Origin: Eucalyptus grandis
Taxonomy: Eukaryota; Streptophyta; Magnoliopsida; Myrtales; Myrtaceae
Direction: 5' to 3'
DNA: 64,000 nucleotides
Assembly: GCF_016545825.1 (NCBI RefSeq)
Contig: NC_052619.1
Location: 74,038,115 to 74,102,114, forward strand
A program made the translations under genes and the position numbers. Of the stretch, positions 47,201-61,600 are shown piece by piece. Within the stretch, counting starts at the first letter, position 1, and each line of letters begins with the position of its first letter. The notes under the pieces were generated by a model. It saw only the letters and a list, made by a program, of their open reading frames with translations. It made no database searches and was not told the origin of the DNA.

Positions 47201-50200
47201 GCTTTTTGGTTTGGTGGAAAAAAGGACGACAGCGCGATAAATTGCGGATTTCTCGGGGCCTGTTTCCAATTTGTCTTTCTTTCCTTCTTTCTTTTTCTTA
47301 CCCTGGGTGAAACTGAAACTTTTTAACTAATTTGTTTCGTGATTTAATTGCGTTTGGTAAATTGACCTACACCATAAGTAGTATGATAGTTGAAGAGGAG
47401 ATAATCTTGCTATAGTTACTATGTTGGTTGTCGCGTGATAATTAGGCAATTAGCATAACTATGGAAATCTGTATTAATTTATGATTATTTGATCTTTCTT
47501 TTATGGCAAAATGTTTGAAAAGTATGTCAATTCGAAATGTGATCCAAGTACGATTTTGATATTTGCTTCCATGAGGGTTGTAATAGGAACTTGGCTCCAA
47601 GACATTTTGTGAGGGTTCATTCTCTCATTGGCATTGTCCTAACTTCTTCAATAAGGGAGACATCCATCTTATGCAATCTTCAAGAACCAAGTCTCGTTTA
47701 GATATCAAAGTTATCTAAACTCATTACCATATGATTCAAGTTAATTTAAAAAAAAACTATTGATTAATTATGTTTCCCACTTCCTTATGCAATATATACT
47801 AAGTGAAACAAGTTAATTCGCTTGCTTGACTTATATCGTTTTTGTCTTGTCATATTAACCCAACTCAAACTCTAGAAATTTAAGTCCTATCCCAATCTAG
47901 ATTTCATTAAGTTCTTCTAGACAATTACATTAAGAAGTAATCTCACCGGTTCTCATGTATATCGAGCATATCACTTACTACTCTCCCTTTGTGCAGATGG
48001 CGGCATTAAATGTGAAATGTGTCTGGTTGACCTAATCGAACCGAATAGATAACTCGAGGCACATATGACAAAAATATACGGAATACCCATTATGGAGAGC
48101 AGTCTTGATCTGTACACTGGTAACATATTAGACAACTGCTCGGGTTTTGGAGACTCAATTTATCTCAAGTCGATTTCAAGTCGACTTCACAACGCGTGCA
48201 ACAGGTATCCACAAACAAGTCGAATAACTGGAAAAACAAAACGAAAAATAGCGATTTTCCAAGGTGCAGCCAAGGATGTCCGTCCTTGAGCATCAGCAGT
48301 CGACTTAACAGATACAAATTCAAAATGCAATAGGACATATTGGCAGAAGATGCACGCTTGAACAATCCAAACGTCCATAGCACTAAAAGGCATCATCCAC
48401 TCCGTGGAATTAAATGTCCTCTCATTCCCAGGCCCACCACACGGTACTGAAACGATGCACACTGTTGTTGAGGCTGACCAATGCATGCATGGGTCGGGGC
48501 CAGAGGGAATTGATTGAAAGCCGGTGCTATTCACAGCTCAAGGTCCAAGCCATCCAGCCACGTTTCAGATCCAATGCTTACCTTCTTGAGATCGGCAGAG
48601 GTCAGGAATGGGTCAAACCTTGCTCCTTCGTTCTTTCTCTCTCTTTCTTGATTGGTTCGTTGTTCAAGACATTGGCCCCACCATTTTCACAACATTCTCT
48701 ACCTACTTGTCTTGTTCACGAGGTTAAAGCTTAAGGAGCAGAGTCAAAATTACTGGATGCGGCATTTTGAATGTCGTTCTTACGAAGTTCTTAGAACCCA
48801 AGATTGAAAAAGAGCGAGTCCAGACATCTTTCCTTTGCTATTTCTCCTTTCCAGGACATATCGCTCGGCCTCTATTGTCCAGATGTTTGTCCAAGTCGAC
48901 AGAATACGTATTTCAAGTAGGTACAAGTACGTGCCATTGCCAATTTTGAATTGTTATACTTATCTCCTGTTCTCTCACGGTGGTCCAGGCATAAGAGAGA
49001 GAGTTTCAATGGGCAATAAAATGGGGATGGCAGTGCTCGACCCGTTACCAACCACCCCACACGAATCCGCAGAAAGTCGTGATGTCCCGAGCCCTAAATG
49101 AAGGAACCGATTGCGTACTAGCGTAACGCCAGACCCCCGTTCAAGAAATGAAGAAAGAAATGGTCGTCATGAAAAGTAATCCGGCAAAAGATAGACATTG
49201 AAGATCTACCTCAGCTAAGGTTTAGCAAGAAATGATCGTCAGAATTTGATTGGATCGAAGTAAACTACGGTCTAACATTACCATGAAACATTCAAATGCA
49301 AACTCCAGTGATAACAAAGAACCAACTTTGCATATTTTGGTGGAACTTCAAGCGTGTTTGAAATCTGTCTATATTTCACCAGCTGGCTAGTAGTAATAGC
49401 AAACTTACTGTACGCACATCTCTCTGCAGAATGAAGCAGATTGCAACGGATGAAAAGTTATGAAGTACATTCCGTTCTACAATAAAAAGTAAGGATGTCG
49501 CAACACATTCAATTCAACAGACAGAAAGTCATATTACACTGAATTATGCTACTAACCTTGATTGATTTTACCATCCACGAAAATTCTTACTTAAGCAGAC
49601 AACCTGACCAACAACCGGGACTGAAAAGAAATGGCAACCAAAATACCTTGCTGCGCTTGAGCAATAACCGCAAAAGATACATGGAATATCACAAGAGTAA
49701 GAGCAAATACAATAATTGTTCCTTCTGATGAACCAAATGCTTTTGTAACAACGTTTCTTCCAATTTATACAAGGCAAGAAAATCTACCTATGAACCATTA
49801 TTCGATATACAGCAGAAGCAGGTCACAGCCCTTAGTGGTCCGCCTACCCCAATTATCAAGTGATGGATAATCTGATTCACATTACTTGTGAGTTGGCAAT
49901 TGAGAGAGGTGGACTACCAACAGATGTGATGTCATGCTCTTGAAGAATATATAAACAAACCGGCAACATGAAATTCTCCCACTTAATTAGCCAGCAGTTA
50001 AGCTGGGAAAAGAAGTCTAGCCAGGATTGTGTCACTGTGTACTGTACAGGATGCCTTTACAAAGCATTCTTCCGAAACTATCAATGAATGGCAGCTATTT
50101 AAGCAAACTAGCATTACATTCACCTGAAATGGGTGTGAAAAAGCGTATGATGCTACCTGTGTAAAGGTTGTCGCTGGCCCGAGTCTGTGCTTGGCCAGGG

Positions 50201-50227
50201 CAAGACATTGGATGAGGGTGGTTGAGC
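47200..50227. other. Intergenic and 3' flank of the nucleotidyltransferase gene
   Basis: AT-rich. No supported coding region. A possible donor (AAG/GTAAGC, minus, near 48585) is isolated. Confidence 0.5.
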
Positions 50228-51192
50228 TCAAGATGCTTCATAGCTGAGGGAGTTATAAGGAGAAACAACAGGTTGTGATAGTGCTTGATTACACCACTCT
50301 GCAACAGCTGCAGGGTCAAGCACTGGAGGAGAAATGAGATGAGTGATCTTACCATCCCAATTTGAATCAAGTGGATGTTGATCAGAAACTGGCTGAGGTG
50401 CCACATGTTGCCAATTCTGGCCATTCTCCGGTCCACTCCAACCACTAATTTGTGCTCTTTGGTTGTTTATACAACACGAAGGGGCCCATTCTCGGGTCGT
50501 TTGTTGTCCTTGTTGATTCTTGACATGTGTTTCCTCAGAATTATGACTCAATCGCATCTTCTTATTTTGATCAGAGTGATGGACAATTGGAGAATTCGAT
50601 GTTGTGGCTTCATTTTTATCTGTACCCTTTAGAGCGGGTGCATCAACTGAACCAAATAATAATTCTTTTAGCTCCGGCGCTGGCATCTTCCCATCCAAAA
50701 AGAAAAGGAGGCCAATAATTGAACGATGGATGCAGTCATAAATTTTCTTGACTTCTTCCACTCCTACTGCCCTTGAAACATTTTCAGACCTTTCCGTGAA
50801 ATCCTCAACCTATAAAAGAACTATTAAGAAACATCTATAGATAGGTGCACCTAGAAATGTCAATTTAACAAGTTCAAGAAAGTTGGAATACACTTATCGA
50901 GCCACAACGAGAATCCCAAGTTTTTGAGGTCCACGATCCTTCATACACGCTGGCACAAAGGCCTTTCTGCCAAAGTTTCTCCACTGATGCTAGCTGCAAC
51001 GAAAAAATAGGGTAGAAGTCCAGATTTGTTCCCCCAACTTATTTATTTTTTCAACTTGTTGTGTACTTTCTGTGGAATTGAGTCATTTCACCATGTGCCC
51101 TTACTAACACCTCAAAATACTGAGGTGACATTACAAATGTCGCAAATTTTGACAAGTGCTGCCTGTTCAACAAAACCACGAGAAATAAGCAT

Positions 51193-51223
<31 letters not shown>

Positions 51224-54200
51224 TGGTCTCAGCAAGGGTCTCCTGTGACCTCTCTCTCACATTATTTTCTTGTGGTTCGCTGATGAGTGCCAACTGGACA
51301 CCACATCAATGCCATGTGTCAACATTTGCCAAATTGGTGATGTCACTTCATCATTTTAACCCGGTATCATTAATTTCTTCATCGTCATAAGTCGAGCAAC
51401 CAAACTAAAGACATGGAACAAGTTAGAGAATCAAATCTGGCCTTACTCCCAAAAAAAAGAATACCACAAGCTACTACAATTGCCATCAAATGAAAATGGG
51501 TGCCAATGCACTTAAAAGTCAAGTTTTTCGTGGCTTTAAACCGGCTGCTGGTAGATAAGAGATCAAATTACCTTTATCAGGAGTGTCACAAAGAGTAGAG
51601 CCAATGATTCTTCATTAGCTTTTCCATAGTTCAAAAAAGAATCAACATTCTTCCTTACATTTGCAGGATCAGTTCCGTCTGCAAGAACCCAAAGAGACTT
51701 CAATGCAGCACAGACATTGACACTGGATACTTAAACATTTAATAACTACACTGTTTAGGTCCGATTAATTAAGCACGTGGGTGGGATTTCAAATTTTGCA
51801 TGGTATAATTAAAGTTTTACAATTGAAGACATCTGGCAGTAAGGAACTATGTAATGCATACAAGGTGCATTAAAGTTCCTCAAGATAAAGGGCTTTTGCT
51901 GGTGTTAAACAGAGAAGTCCATTGCAAAATAAGCAGCATAGTTGTATAATATTACATGACATTGAGATTCAAGTATCATACACACTACTGCTTTTTAATG
52001 ACCTGTAAGAAGTTACTACCTTTAAAGAGCACAGAAAATGGAGGCAATATAGGAGGTTGGCGAGTCTGCATGATAAAAAGATTACATAAATATCTGGCTG
52101 AAAAAAAAAAAAAAAAAAAAATCTAAAGTTCAACATCCAAACACCATCATAAAATTTTTTGAAATACATTCTTTGCATAGGTTTCAATTCACTTATGGAA
52201 TAACGGTAGCTGAAATGTAACAGTGGAATTAAGAGTAGTCAACATATAGAAACTTGTTTCAGGACACAACCCAAGTTTTACCTGCAAGTGGAAGGCAACT
52301 AATGATATTATGGACAGAGAATTTAGAGTTCGATCCTTGGAACTGTTAATACCATTTGCTTTAGCCCAAGATTTCATCTGCATTATAAGAAAGAGATCTA
52401 ATTCATCACTTATTTTTGCCATTAAATGCATGAGTAGACATTCAGAAAAGTATGAATGAAATCCGCCAAACAGTAAATCAATCATTAATAAAGAAACAGC
52501 ATGACTAGCTTATTTTCCCACGAAAGCCACGAGAATGAAATGCTCAAGGGAAGCATCTTCTCTGCCTCTGGCTTTTGACTAGCTTTATATGCTACAAAGA
52601 ACGCCGAAGGAAAAGACAGAAGCGAAAAGTAGAAGCAGAGCACAAAAGGCTACCATCCCGCAAAATCAGGGTGTAAGATAGTCTAATGTTCAAATTTCTG
52701 GGAAATCACAATCAGTTTCCATTCTTTACTACCATAATCGAGGTCAGTGATTGTGAAGGTAAGACTTGAAAATTTAAAGGGAAATTGGAAAAGAGAGTGG
52801 AAAGCAAGTGGTTCGATTTTTCTACACAAAACAATGGTAAGGAACACAGACAGAGCACAGATACACTTGATTACCAGAAAGGACACTACGGAGAAATTAG
52901 AAAATGTTACAGGCTGGTTTCACTGAAAAATCAAACCAAAAATCTAAAATGACAAGTTTAACTTATTACCAGAAAACTTAGCTTCTGAAACCTGTCATCA
53001 ATCGCAGAAATGACATGGACAAGCTGTGACTTCAGAATACCATCCCAATTCTCAACTGAAAGATCACATTCTATTCTTGTCCCATAATCAATAACTTTCA
53101 CAATTGGCACCCTCGCACTCATGATAGTCTGGATGCTAGTAACATGCCCCTTCCCTGCAACATTTAAGTACCATGTAAGGTACCATCCACGACAATATCA
53201 ACAAATTCCCCAAATATGATTGCATTAGACAACAACATCAAATTTTATTATGACAAAGAGTATCTACTACTCCCTAGTAAAATAAAGATAAAATGGCAAT
53301 GATTTCAAGCATTCAAAACACACACAGTATCTCATCTCGTACAAATAACGACGATGACGAGCAGCATTTTCTCTTGTTAGAAAGGTGATGCTGTCCAGCA
53401 TTTTTTAATGATAATAATATGCTTTCAGAACACTAAAACTTTTTATTTGAACCTTAAGTATAAATAATGGCATCTTTTCGTTTGAGGATCGCACTGTGAA
53501 TTCCATCTGATCTAAGGTAGAAACTTACAGCAAAAATGCCTTGAAGATTAAAATTACAACTATAGTAACAACTTTAAAATGAACAAGTAGGGAGGCTGGC
53601 GAGAATACTTTGAAGAGAATAAAACTTTTTTGCAAACTTTCTGAGAGTTTGTATCTTCTTTTCTCGAGGAAACTGAACAGAAGGATTTCCAAAGTTGATG
53701 GACAAGTCGAGATCGCTTCCTGTGTTGTACATATCCATCACAAATGAGCCAAATCCCACCACAGTGGGGCATTCACTTGAGTTACCTGAAACAATTATGA
53801 ATCGTAAAACAGATTATCCCTATTGCACAAGTGCACAAATTATAGCATTCTCTTGCATTGATATAAAATTCATCAATTTCATGTATAAACAACAATGCAG
53901 CAACAAGAGTCAATTCATCCTTCATCCTTGAATATGCAAATAATTCAACAAACCACGTGGTCTATAGTTGCACAGAAGAATAAGAATAGCAGGTATGGTT
54001 CAAAAGATCTTCGACAATTCAATAACAAGAAATCTAAATTTTAAATTCATGCATATTCACATTTAATTGAGAGAGAATCTACCATATATCTCCTTCGCTA
54101 TAGCATTGAAGATGCGAATCAAATCTCTTCTATTGAAAAACTCAGTCTCTGTAGGACGCCGCACAACATAAACATCATCGAGGAGCTTATCAAAATTTGG

Positions 54201-54702
54201 AAGACACGACAGATCGATTTTATACTTCTGCAGCTCCTTGGACTCAAGCTTGCTCACCTTCTTCAACAAAACTGAGATAAAGGGCCCAAAAGAAAAAAGT
54301 CAAGAAATACGAAAGCAGACTGAAGTTACAACACATATCAGCAATAGAATCATGAGATCAACATTCACTGCAAAATGAGGTCAACCAACATTCACTGAAA
54401 ACTAATCGCGCCACCCCATCGCTTCAACACTGCAAATCCATCATCGTTCCAAAACACAATTGGGCTAAAGTCGAAAAGATGTAATTTACCTTTCCTGGGC
54501 AACGCCATAAAAGCTCCAGCGTCAGCTTCATCCACCTCCCCACACCTCAATCCTGACAAAAGCAACAGAAAAATTAAAAATTTCATTTGAAACAAGAGTC
54601 TCAAGGCGGGCATTCTTCATGCAGCGTCGTGAGAATCTCCGGAAGTAAAACCCGAACCTCAAACACTCCGCCCAGCTCACCACCACCACCACCACCGGAC
54701 AT
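50228..54702 (-). CDS. Non-canonical nucleotidyltransferase (HESO1/URT1-type TUTase or poly(A) polymerase-like)
   Basis: Ten coding exons: 54702-54681, 54552-54490, 54271-54083, 53785-53609, 53154-52970, 52377-52282, 52065-52020, 51678-51572, 50993-50892, 50809-50228. All introns are GT-AG and every phase fits, giving 522 residues. The catalytic domain has GFGSFVMDMYNTGSDLDLSI (G104-S105 and Asp116, Asp118) and the third carboxylate in IECDLSV (Asp181), so the metal site is complete. The central PAP-type domain follows (MKSWAKANGIN ... TLNSLSIISLVAFHLQ, TRQPPILPP). Such enzymes add U or A to RNA 3' ends; HESO1 and URT1 act on unmethylated small RNAs and mRNAs. The last exon (residues about 330-522) is long and, after the PAP-associated part, Gln/Asn/Ser-rich and probably disordered. 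The first exon encodes a Gly run; a start at 54508 (MALPRK) is the alternative. Substrate and nucleotide choice are not deducible. Confidence 0.9.
51192..51223. repeat. GA microsatellite in intron 8
   Basis: GA run with one GGGA interruption, inside the intron between exons 8 and 9 of the nucleotidyltransferase gene. Confidence 0.9.
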
Positions 54703-55910
54703 GCCTGAGCACGAATTCGGGCGTTTGAGAGCTCAATCCGGCGAAAGCGCCGGCCACCGGGACCTAAAAGCTCATCAATCGAAAGAGAAAGCTAAAGCCA
54801 AGAACCAAGTCGCGCAAGAGAATGGACAAAGCGCAGGAAAATTCGGGAAAATTAGGGCTTTTTTCGTGTCTGAGCTGGACGATGATGTTTGTGAATTCTG
54901 GAAATGGAATCTAGGAGGAAGGAGGAGGAGGGGAACCACGTGCACGCCGTTTTTTCGCTGGAGCGGTTCTACTGAACCGGCGTTAAATGGACCCGGTTCG
55001 ATGAAACACACTACTTTTTTTTATTTTTACTTTTTTGTTCGAATGAAGCACACTACCTAGCAGGGTGCAAATCATGAGAGAAGGAAGTGGATTTGTATTC
55101 AATCACAATGTACATTAAAAAAAAAAAAGAGGGAGCAGACCGGACCACTAAATGTAAGGTGGTTGTCCAAGCCAATCTATCAACACGATTAGATCGATCG
55201 ACTATTGATTGGATCTATGAAGGATCATGATGCTTTCAAGTCGATTGAGGCGACATGCAATTGGTTGGAGTCAATGGACAAAGTTATCAACAGAAGCCAT
55301 TAATAATTGTTCTTAAATAAATATTGAATGTGAGTTTTACACGCCACGCGCATCTATCATCCTTAATATGGAAAGTAGTTTTGCTTTTAGCAATTAACTA
55401 GTTATCCATATTGGCAGTGGGGACATGGAAATTGTTTGCAAAAAGCTATTACTCTATGCAGCTAAAAGATTAATTGTGTTTTTTTTTAAGAGCTTTGTTA
55501 GCATAATAGTTTTCGGACTACTATAAGGATAACAACTTATTACAAGTCATAAATTTTTAAAAGAGTGAATCCCCATAATAATTTATAATTATCTTTTATT
55601 TGATTTTTTGTAATTCAGTATAAATTGTCATTCTCGCGGTAGATTAAAAATTATTAATTAATCATATCTGTTTTTTTTTTTTAATATGGTGAAATATTCA
55701 ATAGGCGGGAAAGTAATGATCGAGAAGCACAACTACTCGCTTCTTTTAAGGTGATGAAATCAAGGATAAAATTCATCACAAAAATAATAGTATATGATGA
55801 CATTATCTCTTGTTCAATAATTATTTGCAGACTCTAATTTAGTAAGTAGAAATATTCATAAAAGAAAAATGAATCGAATATCTTATGCTGAGAGGAATTT
55901 AATGCACGAC
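54703..55910. other. Promoter side and intergenic DNA right of the nucleotidyltransferase gene
   Basis: The first 250 bp are G+C-rich and lie upstream of the minus-strand start. From about 55010 the DNA is AT-rich without coding signal, with a poly-A run near 55115. Confidence 0.5.
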
Positions 55911-56150
55911 ATTGTTGAAGTTTAGAGTCATGGAAAGAATAGCAAAAGGGACATCGAGAGTAGCGATAGAGGTAGAGAGAATGGCAATCAAGTGTTTATG
56001 ATGGCTTAACCCTAATTAAGATTGTATGACATATATTTATAAGACCGATTAATTACAATGAGGATACATATAGAAGCATAATTGTCAAAAGATCCCATAA
56101 TACACATAAATTACATATTAAACATACTTCTCAATCCAAAGTAGGTGTAA
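55911..56150 (-). repeat. Possible 3' LTR end of the copia element
   Basis: On the minus strand the sequence after the RNase H remnant has TTATAAATATATG (about 56030) and later ends ...AACTTCAACA next to 55911, which could be an LTR terminus. No second copy is present in the window, so this is tentative. Confidence 0.3.
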
Positions 56151-58604
56151 CGACTGAAAGATTGGATCTCTTGGTGCGTTTTGGGACTAGGTAGTCGCTT
56201 CATGAAGATGTCTACCAATTGATCCATCATAGGTGCATGGCGAACACATAAATCGCCCGAAGCTATCCTCCGTCAAGCAAAGTGAAACTTGATGTATTTG
56301 GTGCAAGCATAAAACATGGGGTTGAGAGCTAGATAGGTGGCGTAAATGTCACAATAAGTGGTGAAAGGATAAAAATGGGAACCGAACTCTCGAAGAAAAT
56401 GACGAATCCAAATAGTCTTAGCAACATAGTGAGCGGTAGCACGATAATCAAGTCTCTATACTAGAGTAGGCCACAGTGGGCTGCTTCTTGGCACTCCATG
56501 AAACAATATTGGTAACTAGATAAACACAAAAATTTGAGGTGGACCATTGAGTATCGAACCACCCAATCTAGTCTGCATCCCCATAAGCAGTCAATGATGT
56601 AGGGAACATTGCTCATAAGTAATCCGTGGGTGGCTATGCCAACCAAAAAATCTGTACATACGGTTGATAGCCTAGAGATGTGTTTATCTTGGTTGATACA
56701 TGAAATGACTAACCAAGTTCATAGAAAATAAAAATCATGTCTAGTTTTGGACACATATAGTAGTGCACCAACCATTTATCGTTATAGCATTGGAGTAGAC
56801 ACAAGTTTAACTTTAATGAGGTCAAACTTGCGTAAAAAACTAATCAACATATTTGGCTTGAGATAAAAGTAAATCGTTTGAGTGGTGCCAAGCCTCAAAA
56901 TCAAGGAAAAGTGATCCAAGATCCTTAATAGCAAATTCCTATGAAAGTCGAGTAATCAAAGACCGCAATAATGGAGGAGTATCACTAGTGACAAAGATAT
57001 CGTTAACATACACTAGTAAATATGGATGACTTCAATAAGAAGCATAGACAAATAGCAAAAGATGAGCCTTTCTCACCATGTAATCCACAAATAATAAAAA
57101 GCTACTGAAGCGATGAAGCCATGCACATAGATCTTGTTTTAAACCACAAATGGCTTTTTAGAGATAGCACATGTGATTTGCAAACTCCAAATGTGAGAAA
57201 TCAAGAATTTGAATTATGTAAACTTCCTCATGAAAGATGCCATGCAATAAGGCATTCTTAATAATAAGTTGATGTATGACCCATTTCGAAGAAATCACAA
57301 TAGAGAGAACAACCTAAATATAGTGGGCTTAACAACCAGGTTAAAGGTCTTGTCATAGTCCAATCTAGCCTGCTACTTGAATCCCTCTACAATAAGTCGA
57401 GCTTTGAAGTGTTCAATAGTTCCATCAGATTTTTCCTTGACCTTAAAAACCCAATTACAACAAAGTAAATTCTTAAAATGATCAAGTGGTAAAAAATCTC
57501 ATTTGTGATTATTGACTAAGGTATTAAATTCATTCGCCACAGCCACTTTCCAACAAGGATCAAGAATGGCCTTAAAGTAGCAAGTCAATGTTTTTTTCAT
57601 GAGAAGAGACATCGACTTGCGGATGAGTAGGTAAAGAAAAATTAAAGATTAAAATTTTTTTCTGAGTTTAGAAATTCCATATTTGATGCAATTAATGCAC
57701 AGGATGAGTAGGTAAAGAAGAAACAGAAGTGGAGGACCTAGACAAAGATAGAGGATTTGCGGATTTTTGTGGAAGAAATTTAGTTAGAAGATGAGTCAAG
57801 TTAGGATACAGTGACTAAGGTCGAAGGGAGGGACGGTGAAAGGAAGAAGGAATGAAAGTAGACGAGGTGGACCAAGAGGAGGAGAAAGGCAAGTTAGGAG
57901 GTTGAGTCATATAAGAGGAGAGAGGGACAAAGTAGGTGGAAGGAAAAGCGGAGTGATTGGAGAAAACAAAAGGGGAATGGACTAATTCGAAACCGTGAAT
58001 TATGGGACTAACAGTCAAAGGATTTTGTGAAAAGGGAAAATTCTCCTTATTGAACTGAACATGATGACTAATAAAAACTCAATCACTTGATCAATCAAAA
58101 CAATTTATGATTGGATGAGTAACCATGAAATACATATGGCGGGTAATCATATGCCAACTTATAGGAGACATGAGACGGAAGAAAATGATAACAAGCACAC
58201 CCAAAAATTCAAAGGGCGAGTAATCAAATTGGAACCCAAATAAACAGTGGAAATGAGAATTATTGGAAAGGACAAGAGTGGAAAGCCGAGTAATAATGTA
58301 AACAACAGCAAAAAGAGTATCAACCCAATATGAAGGATATATATGGGCATAGATTTATAAGGTTCTAGACATTTCGACGAAGTGTCTAATTTTGTATCTT
58401 GACTAGCCATAGCCATTTTGAGATGGGAGTGTCTTGATTAGAAAAATGTCAAATGATACCATTTTCACGTAAACATGTTTGAAACAAATTATTGATATAT
58501 TCATCTTCACCATCAGTTTGTAAATTTTTAATTTTGGCATTGCATAGATTTTCGATAAAACAATGAAAGCGATGGAAGTGTGTTGGCATTTCAAATTTAT
58601 TTTT
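56150..58604 (-). pseudogene. Ty1/copia pol remnant: integrase end, RT, RNase H
   Basis: The minus strand shows, in order and in changing frames: the integrase C-terminal region (LPSQNGYG near 58410), RT start (KNALLHGIFHEEVY near 57240), an RT catalytic motif YVND at 56996-57010 where the family has YVDD, and an RNase H/C-terminal part with degenerate DADW and SAEAEY-type regions (56400-56600). Stops and frameshifts are everywhere. It continues as 62204-63640 on the other side of the nested insertion. Confidence 0.8.
58596..58604. repeat. 9-bp target-site duplication of MULE, left
   Basis: TTTATTTTT, matched exactly at 62195-62203. Confidence 0.8.
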
Positions 58605-61600
58605 GGGATAAGTGCTACAAAAGTCCTAAAACTTGTCACGAAAATGCAATTGAGTTCTAAAACTTGCAAAAAGTGCAATTAAGTCCAAAAACTTGTCAAA
58701 TTGTTTCAATTGAGTCATAAAATTAACGCCGTCGACTTTTTAATGGAAAATGCTGACATGGCATTTAAAATTAATTTTTCAATTTCCATGTGGTTTGTTT
58801 AATTATTATTTTTATTTAAATTAGATTTAAAAATTAGAAAATAAAAGTCAAAATTTATTTAAAAAAATAAAAAATTTCAAAAAAAAAGCAAAAAAAATTG
58901 GCAGCCGCCGCCCATCTGCCGACCCTCACCGGCCCCAGGCAAGGGCCGACGACCCTCCCGAGCTTGGGCAAGAGTGCCTAGATCTGGGCATGTCGCCCTC
59001 GAGGGTCCGGCGACCATCACCCGCCCGGGCGACGCCTCGTCGCCCTCACTCGGGATCGGCAAGAGTCGACGCGGCCTCACCAGGCCGCCGACCATCGCCC
59101 GCCCCTCCGGCGATAGGCGGTAGCAACGACGGCGGCGGGGAGGAGGAGTTGATTTTAATTTTATTTTCTTTTTTTTTTAAATTTTAAAAAAAATTTTAAC
59201 TTTTCCTTCTAGTTTTTTAAATCTAATTTTAAAAAATGAATCTAATTTAAAAAATCCATGTGGAAAATAAAAATTATTTAAAATGCCACTTCAGCATTTT
59301 TAACGGAAAAAACTAATGGCATTAACTTTAAGACTCGATTGAAATAATTTGACAAGTTTTGGACTTAATTGCACTTTTCGCAAATTTTAGGACTTATTGC
59401 GACTAAATTTTCGGGCTAATGGACTACTAAGTGTTTAAACTTAGCTTGGGCTCTTCCAGCCTATACCAATTCGCAACTTAAGGTTTAAATATTTAACATA
59501 CAAATGATTATTATCTAGAAGTCACCATTAATCGGTTTACATTAGGTCAATTAGACACCTAAATAAAATAATATGATAATTATTTTAATCCTACAAACCA
59601 GATACTAAGGGTACGGGAACTTAGTTAAGCTAAATTTATCTAATGCCATTTCAGTACTATTTCCTTTTATTTTCAAAAAATGTTTTTGCAAACAGATTGA
59701 ATTTATTTTAACATAAATTACTATAATGCAATGGGTGATCACATGGATGCTCAATTATTATTAAATACTTAATCAAACAAAATAAAAAAAAAATTAAACA
59801 CACAAAGCAAGCAATTTTTGGGTTTTTCTTTTAATTAGACTTTATCAATAGACATGCATTTAAATAAATGACCTAATTTTACTAACAACTATTTCTAATT
59901 AAATGAACCTAACATACAAACTTATTGACATGCACCTAATATTTTTGTGTTTTTTTTTTATTGAAATTCGGAATTAACAAAAACCTAATTAAATTATCTA
60001 AAATGAATAATTTTCTAATTTATTTTAGGGGTTAATTTGACTTAAACCCTATTGTATCTTAGAAAACTATTTTTTTTTTTAGAAAAATGAGATTATTTAA
60101 ATGTGTAAAGATTATCTAAGCCTATAAAAAAAATTAAATCCAATCCTAATCTATTCCAAAAAATTATCTAAAAGTGCAATCCTAAAATTGCATTGCTAAT
60201 TTTGCTAAACTAAATGCAAGATTTGATTTTTTTTTTTTTTTTTTTATGTTTTTTTAGTGTTTTTTCCAAGACAATCAATTATGAAATTACATCTAAACTA
60301 ATCAAGATATCCACCAAATAAAGGATTAAAATAATTGAAAAATAACATTTTATCTCATAGGTCAAATTAACGATTACTTTACGACAAAAGTTCAAAATAA
60401 TTAAAAATCTGATCCAAAGTTTTACAAATCGAATTAATAATTATAATGATTTAACAATTAAAATACTATTAAAATGCCCAAAAATTAATATAATTAAAAA
60501 AATGATCCGACATCTTATGGATCAAATTAATAATTACAATAATTTTGGACAAAACCCCAATAGTTAATGCTTAAAAGATTGGTGGCATGAATATTGACAT
60601 ACCAAGTTCTAATTTAAGCAATAATAACAAAACTTTAAAAAAAAAAAAACAATAAAATAATATAAAATAAATAAAATAAAAATAAAACTAAACTACCTAC
60701 GGGAACTTGGGAAGGGGGCAGCGACGCGTTGATGGGTGGCGGGACCGGTAGTAGCAACGGGCGAGCAGGTCGCAGCGATGGCGCTCCGGCGATGGATGGA
60801 GAGCGACAGCAAGCAGCAGAGATACTGAGGTGCAGCGACGAGCGGGACTCGGCGATGAGTGGGCTGAGGCGCGATGCCAGGCGGAGGCGGGGGCACGAGT
60901 TGCTGGCGTCGCTGGAAGGAGGAGAGCGGCGGGCGGGCTGCTGCTCGGCAGAGTGGCAAAGGCGTCAGGCGCTGCTCGGGGGTGCTGCAGGCGGCGGTGG
61001 AGGGCTGCAAGCGGCGGAGACAGAGGGGACCGGTGCAGGTTGCAGCAGCTGGCGATCAAGGCGGAGCTGCAAGGGCCTCGGGCGCTGCTGCAGGCGCGGT
61101 CGTCGAGCAGAAGCTGGCAGGCGTCGTCGGATGCTAGCTCGCGGGCGGAGCGGCAGTGTGGTGCTCGGCGACGGCAGGGGCGCGGAGGTCGCTGGGTCGG
61201 GGATTGCAGAGGTGCGGCGGCGTTGGGGCCCGAGCGGATGCGTAGGCAGAGGCCGAGGGGGTCCGGCAGCTGATGCGGGCGAGCAACGGCAGGAGGGAAG
61301 CAGCAACGGCGGCGTCGGGCTCTGGTGGTGCTGCTGTAGGACGGTGGCGTCGGGCTCCGGTGCAGGCGTTGGCTGGGCGGCGCTCGGCGTCAGGCGTCGA
61401 GCGAAGGAGTGCTCGGGCGGAGCAATGGAGCGGGCGTGGTGGCTGGCGGACGAGGAGCAGGCCGCGGTGGTGCCTGGCGGCCGGACGCGGGCGGCGCAGG
61501 AGAAGCGGCGGACGGAGGACGGCTGGCGAAGGCGTGGCGGAAGGAGGCCGGCAGGGGGCGTGGCCAACAGGGGCCGACAGAGCGCGAGCGTCCGCGCGAA

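Noticed and set aside
48260..48285. miR169-like start (CAGCCAAGGATG)
   Set aside because: Only 12 bases match; the rest of the mature sequence differs and the expected star is absent.
48560..48660. Possible exon with an AAG/GTAAGC donor on the minus strand
   Set aside because: Upstream frames close within a few codons and no matching acceptor or neighbouring exon was found.
49568..49777. Hydrophobic minus-strand peptide resembling an arabinogalactan-peptide signal
   Set aside because: No ATG or downstream Ala/Pro motif in the same frame; similarity too weak.
54587..55060. 157-codon plus-strand frame
   Set aside because: Antisense to the first exon and promoter of the nucleotidyltransferase gene; no family features.
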